Positions 62,507 to 64,000 of a DNA stretch of 64,000 bases are shown piece after piece; position 1 is the first letter of the stretch; each line of letters starts with the position of its first letter. The notes below the pieces were generated by a model, which saw nothing but the letters and a program-made list of their open reading frames with translations, had not been told where the DNA came from and made no database searches. This DNA is from Qipengyuania vulgaris (lineage in GTDB: Bacteria > Pseudomonadota > Alphaproteobacteria > Sphingomonadales > Sphingomonadaceae). The translations under genes were made by a program, and so were the position numbers. The stretch is taken from assembly GCF_009827325.1 (NCBI RefSeq), contig NZ_WTYC01000002.1, positions 372,001 to 436,000 on the forward strand, read 5' to 3'.

Positions 62507-62812
62507 TCAGGCCGCGACGCCCTGGATACCAGCAACGATCGAAGCCGCACCGAAAAGGATGAATACGCCGATGATCACCGTCGCACCGAAGCGCCAATTG
62601 AGGCGGCCCGTCAGCATCATGAAGCCGACCGCGGCAACCGCCATCACTGCAACGGCAGTAGCGACATTGCCCAGCAACGTACCCTGCAGCCAGCCCAGCG
62701 CATTGACGATGGGCCCGGACCCGGCCGGATCGCTCTGCATCGTTTGTGCGAGGGCGGCGGTTGGACCGAAAAGTGCAGCCAATCCGGCCACCATTGCGAA
62801 AAGCGATTTCAA
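62507..62812 (-). CDS. virB2: VirB2/TrbC pilin
   Basis: A 101-residue pilin precursor: signal peptide MKSLFAMVAGLAALFGPTAAL with cleavage after ALAQ, then a mature part with two membrane helices (NVATAVAVMAVAAVGFMML; FGATVIIGVFILFGAASIV). This is the major T4SS pilus subunit. It lies 6 nt after virB1 and 1 nt before virB3. Confidence 0.93.
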   Translation of the reverse strand: MKSLFAMVAGLAALFGPTAALAQTMQSDPAGSGPIVNALGWLQGTLLGNVATAVAVMAVAAVGFMMLTGRLNWRFGATVIIGVFILFGAASIVAGIQGVAA

Positions 62813-62818
62813 GTTATT

Positions 62819-63451
62819 CTACTCCCGTGAGTGATCGGCAAGGCGGCCCATGATGGAGGCCACGTAATTCTGTGTTTCGCGGATGCGCGGAATTCCGTTC
62901 GCACGCTCTACCCGGCCCGGCCCGGCGTTATACGCCGCAAGCGCTTTCTCCAGGTCGCCATCGAACCGGTCGAGCTGCTCGCGCAAATACCGCGCGCCGC
63001 CTTCGAGGTTGGCGAACGGATCGCGCGGGTCGACGCCCATGTCGCGGGCCGTCCCCGGCATCAACTGGGCAAGCCCCTGCGCACCGACCGGCGACACGGC
63101 ATTGTGCCGCCATCGGCTTTCCTGCCAGACCATCGCTTCGATCAGGGAAGGACTGAGGTCGAACCGCGCGGCGAGTTCCGCCACTTTGGCCCGATAGATT
63201 TCGGGAATGCCCTGCGCGTGGTTTTCCGGAACAGCGACTACAGTTTCCGGCACCCAGATATCCGCCGGAACTTCTGCGATGGGCGTTGCAAATTCTGCGC
63301 TCATGGCTTGGGCAGGAGCCATCGCGGCCTCTCCGCCGGCAATCCAGCGCGCGCCGTCAGCGTCGATCTCCAAGACATCCGCTTTCACCGGGAAAGCAGT
63401 AAGCGCCAGGCAGGCCAATCCTGCATATGGCGCAAAGCGTGCGCGAATCAT
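62819..63451 (-). CDS. virB1: Lytic transglycosylase, VirB1-like
   Basis: Cuts peptidoglycan for T4SS insertion. The 210-residue product from the ATG at 63451 has a signal peptide (MIRARFAPYAGLACLALTA) and a SLT domain with the catalytic Glu in IEAMVWQESRWRHNAVS, then PVGAQGLAQLMPGTARDMG and KALAAYNAGPGRVERANG. A longer start at 63508 lacks the signal. First gene of the virB operon. Confidence 0.93.
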   Translation of the reverse strand: MIRARFAPYAGLACLALTAFPVKADVLEIDADGARWIAGGEAAMAPAQAMSAEFATPIAEVPADIWVPETVVAVPENHAQGIPEIYRAKVAELAARFDLSPSLIEAMVWQESRWRHNAVSPVGAQGLAQLMPGTARDMGVDPRDPFANLEGGARYLREQLDRFDGDLEKALAAYNAGPGRVERANGIPRIRETQNYVASIMGRLADHSRE

Positions 63452-63610
63452 TGTCGTACGCCCTCCGTGCGACCCCAGTGACCACCCTACATGACAATGG
63501 GGTGACAAGACCCTGAATGTACCAGAATTCCTTGCCCCTGCAAAGAGAAGGCCCGCACCTCCGGGATGGAGGAGCGGGCCTAGTCAGGAGATTCCCGGTG
63601 GCGGGAATAA
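63452..63610. other. Promoter region of the virB operon with terminator
   Basis: About 159 bases between virB1 and the next leftward gene. It holds the terminator of that gene (63542-63582) and should hold the virB promoter in 63452-63541. No operator was recognised. Confidence 0.45.
63542..63582 (-). terminator. Terminator of the small TPR-like gene
   Basis: On the minus strand GGCCCGC (63580-63574) and GCGGGCC (63556-63550) pair with an inner CTCC/GGAG stem, then TTCTCTTTG. It lies 29-61 nt after the stop of the next gene and insulates the virB operon from it. Confidence 0.88.
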
Positions 63611-63994
63611 TTAGCGAACGGCTAAAGCCTCGTAGCCGCGGAACTCGCCTTGATCGAGCATTGCCAGGCCACGGCGAGCAATCACCTTGGAATCGATCCA
63701 ATCGCCGGTGGACGTCTGCAATTCGTACCGCTCCGCGTTGCGGGCCGCGGCATCGAATCTTTCGCGAGCCTCTCCATAATCACCGAGACGCGCGAGCGCG
63801 ATGCCGTGGTTGATTTGGCGAGCCGGATCATCGGTTGGCAAATTCTTGCAATTCTCGATCGCCTCAAGTGCGGCACGATCTTCGCCTGCGAGGAGTTCAT
63901 CATAACCGATATCGTATTCAGCTTCGGGCGCTGAAACGATCATCACCGGAGCCTCTGCGGCGAAAAGCAGCATGGTTGCAGCCAATAAAGACAT
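63611..63994 (-). CDS. Exported protein with a TPR-like repeat
   Basis: A 127-residue product starting MSLLAATMLLFAAEAPVMIV, a likely signal sequence. The middle part has paired helices like a tetratricopeptide repeat: NHGIALARLGDYGEARERFD, AAARNAERYE and ARRGLAMLDQGEFRGYEAL. It could be a small periplasmic adaptor. The ATG lies 6 nt from the right edge, so a longer start outside the window cannot be ruled out. A strong terminator follows. Confidence 0.7.
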   Translation of the reverse strand: MSLLAATMLLFAAEAPVMIVSAPEAEYDIGYDELLAGEDRAALEAIENCKNLPTDDPARQINHGIALARLGDYGEARERFDAAARNAERYELQTSTGDWIDSKVIARRGLAMLDQGEFRGYEALAVR

Positions 63995-64000
63995 TGTCGT

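Overview
The window is a gene-dense, GC-rich chromosomal stretch of an alphaproteobacterium, most likely a sphingomonad of the Erythrobacteraceae type. The signs are a GcrA cell-cycle regulator, an F1-ATPase zeta-inhibitor family protein (DUF1476), a CrtZ-type carotenoid hydroxylase, a ferredoxin-type sulfite reductase paired with DUF2849/DUF934, a sphingomonad-style TonB receptor, and alphaproteobacterial LexA boxes (GAAC-N7-GAAC). No ribosomal RNA operon, insertion sequence or CRISPR array was seen. Two tRNA genes (Ala-CGC, Arg-TCT) are present.

Layout. 1-5.3 kb: a partial regulator-like gene with a LexA-box-like site, then obgE-proB-NDUFA9-like epimerase, a peroxiredoxin-like/2OG-Fe(II) oxygenase fusion and a small lipoprotein. 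5.4-9.3 kb (minus): an assimilatory sulfate reduction operon cobA-DUF2849-cysI-DUF934-cysH. 9.4-13.7 kb (minus): MscS channel, a MetC-like lyase, a 3-mercaptopyruvate sulfurtransferase and a Pro/Thr-rich membrane protein. 13.8-20 kb: queF, DUF1499, an FAD oxidoreductase, tRNA-Ala, an orphan ABC-2 permease, gcrA and two methyltransferase-fold proteins. 20-33 kb (mostly minus): the classical rimP-nusA-ylxR-infB-rbfA and truB-rpsO-pnp translation/RNA-decay cluster, split by an M50 protease gene, tdk and an abgT transporter gene. 33-38 kb: a greatly enlarged phage-shock (psp) locus. 38-45.5 kb: sufE, small membrane proteins, crtZ, a thioesterase, leuC-leuD-qor, DUF1476-bolA-grxD and a NUDIX gene. 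45.7-51.1 kb: the SOS mutagenesis cassette imuA-imuB-dnaE2 behind a perfect LexA box. 51.1-51.7 kb: a non-coding stretch with a bioA remnant and tRNA-Arg. 51.7-55.5 kb: a YhhQ transporter and a TonB-dependent receptor. 55.7-63.5 kb (minus): a compact virB1-2-3-4-6-9-10-11 type IV secretion operon without virB5, virB7, virB8 or virD4 in place. A small repeat-like exported protein gene closes the window.

The most interesting system is the psp locus. Divergent pspF (sigma-54 activator) faces a textbook -24/-12 promoter (TGGCAC-N5-TTGC, GG-N10-GC) driving a gene for a 50-residue single-span peptide, pspA, pspB, pspC and then six consecutive, mostly overlapping genes for 78-111-residue proteins, ending with a 58-residue hydrophobic protein. 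The six share one architecture: an N-terminal membrane helix, a variable linker and a C-terminal coiled coil with an LERI(V/A)TD core, in most followed by an EI-x2-LRD ending. PspB and PspC carry recognisable versions of the same tail. This looks like a lineage-specific expansion of the PspB/PspC membrane-sensor tail into a family of coiled-coil anchors, potentially a multi-subunit PspA docking platform. PspA also has an open in-frame upstream extension of 71 codons, translationally coupled to the preceding peptide gene.

All functional calls come from reading sequence motifs, gene order and start/stop geometry by eye. No database search was run.
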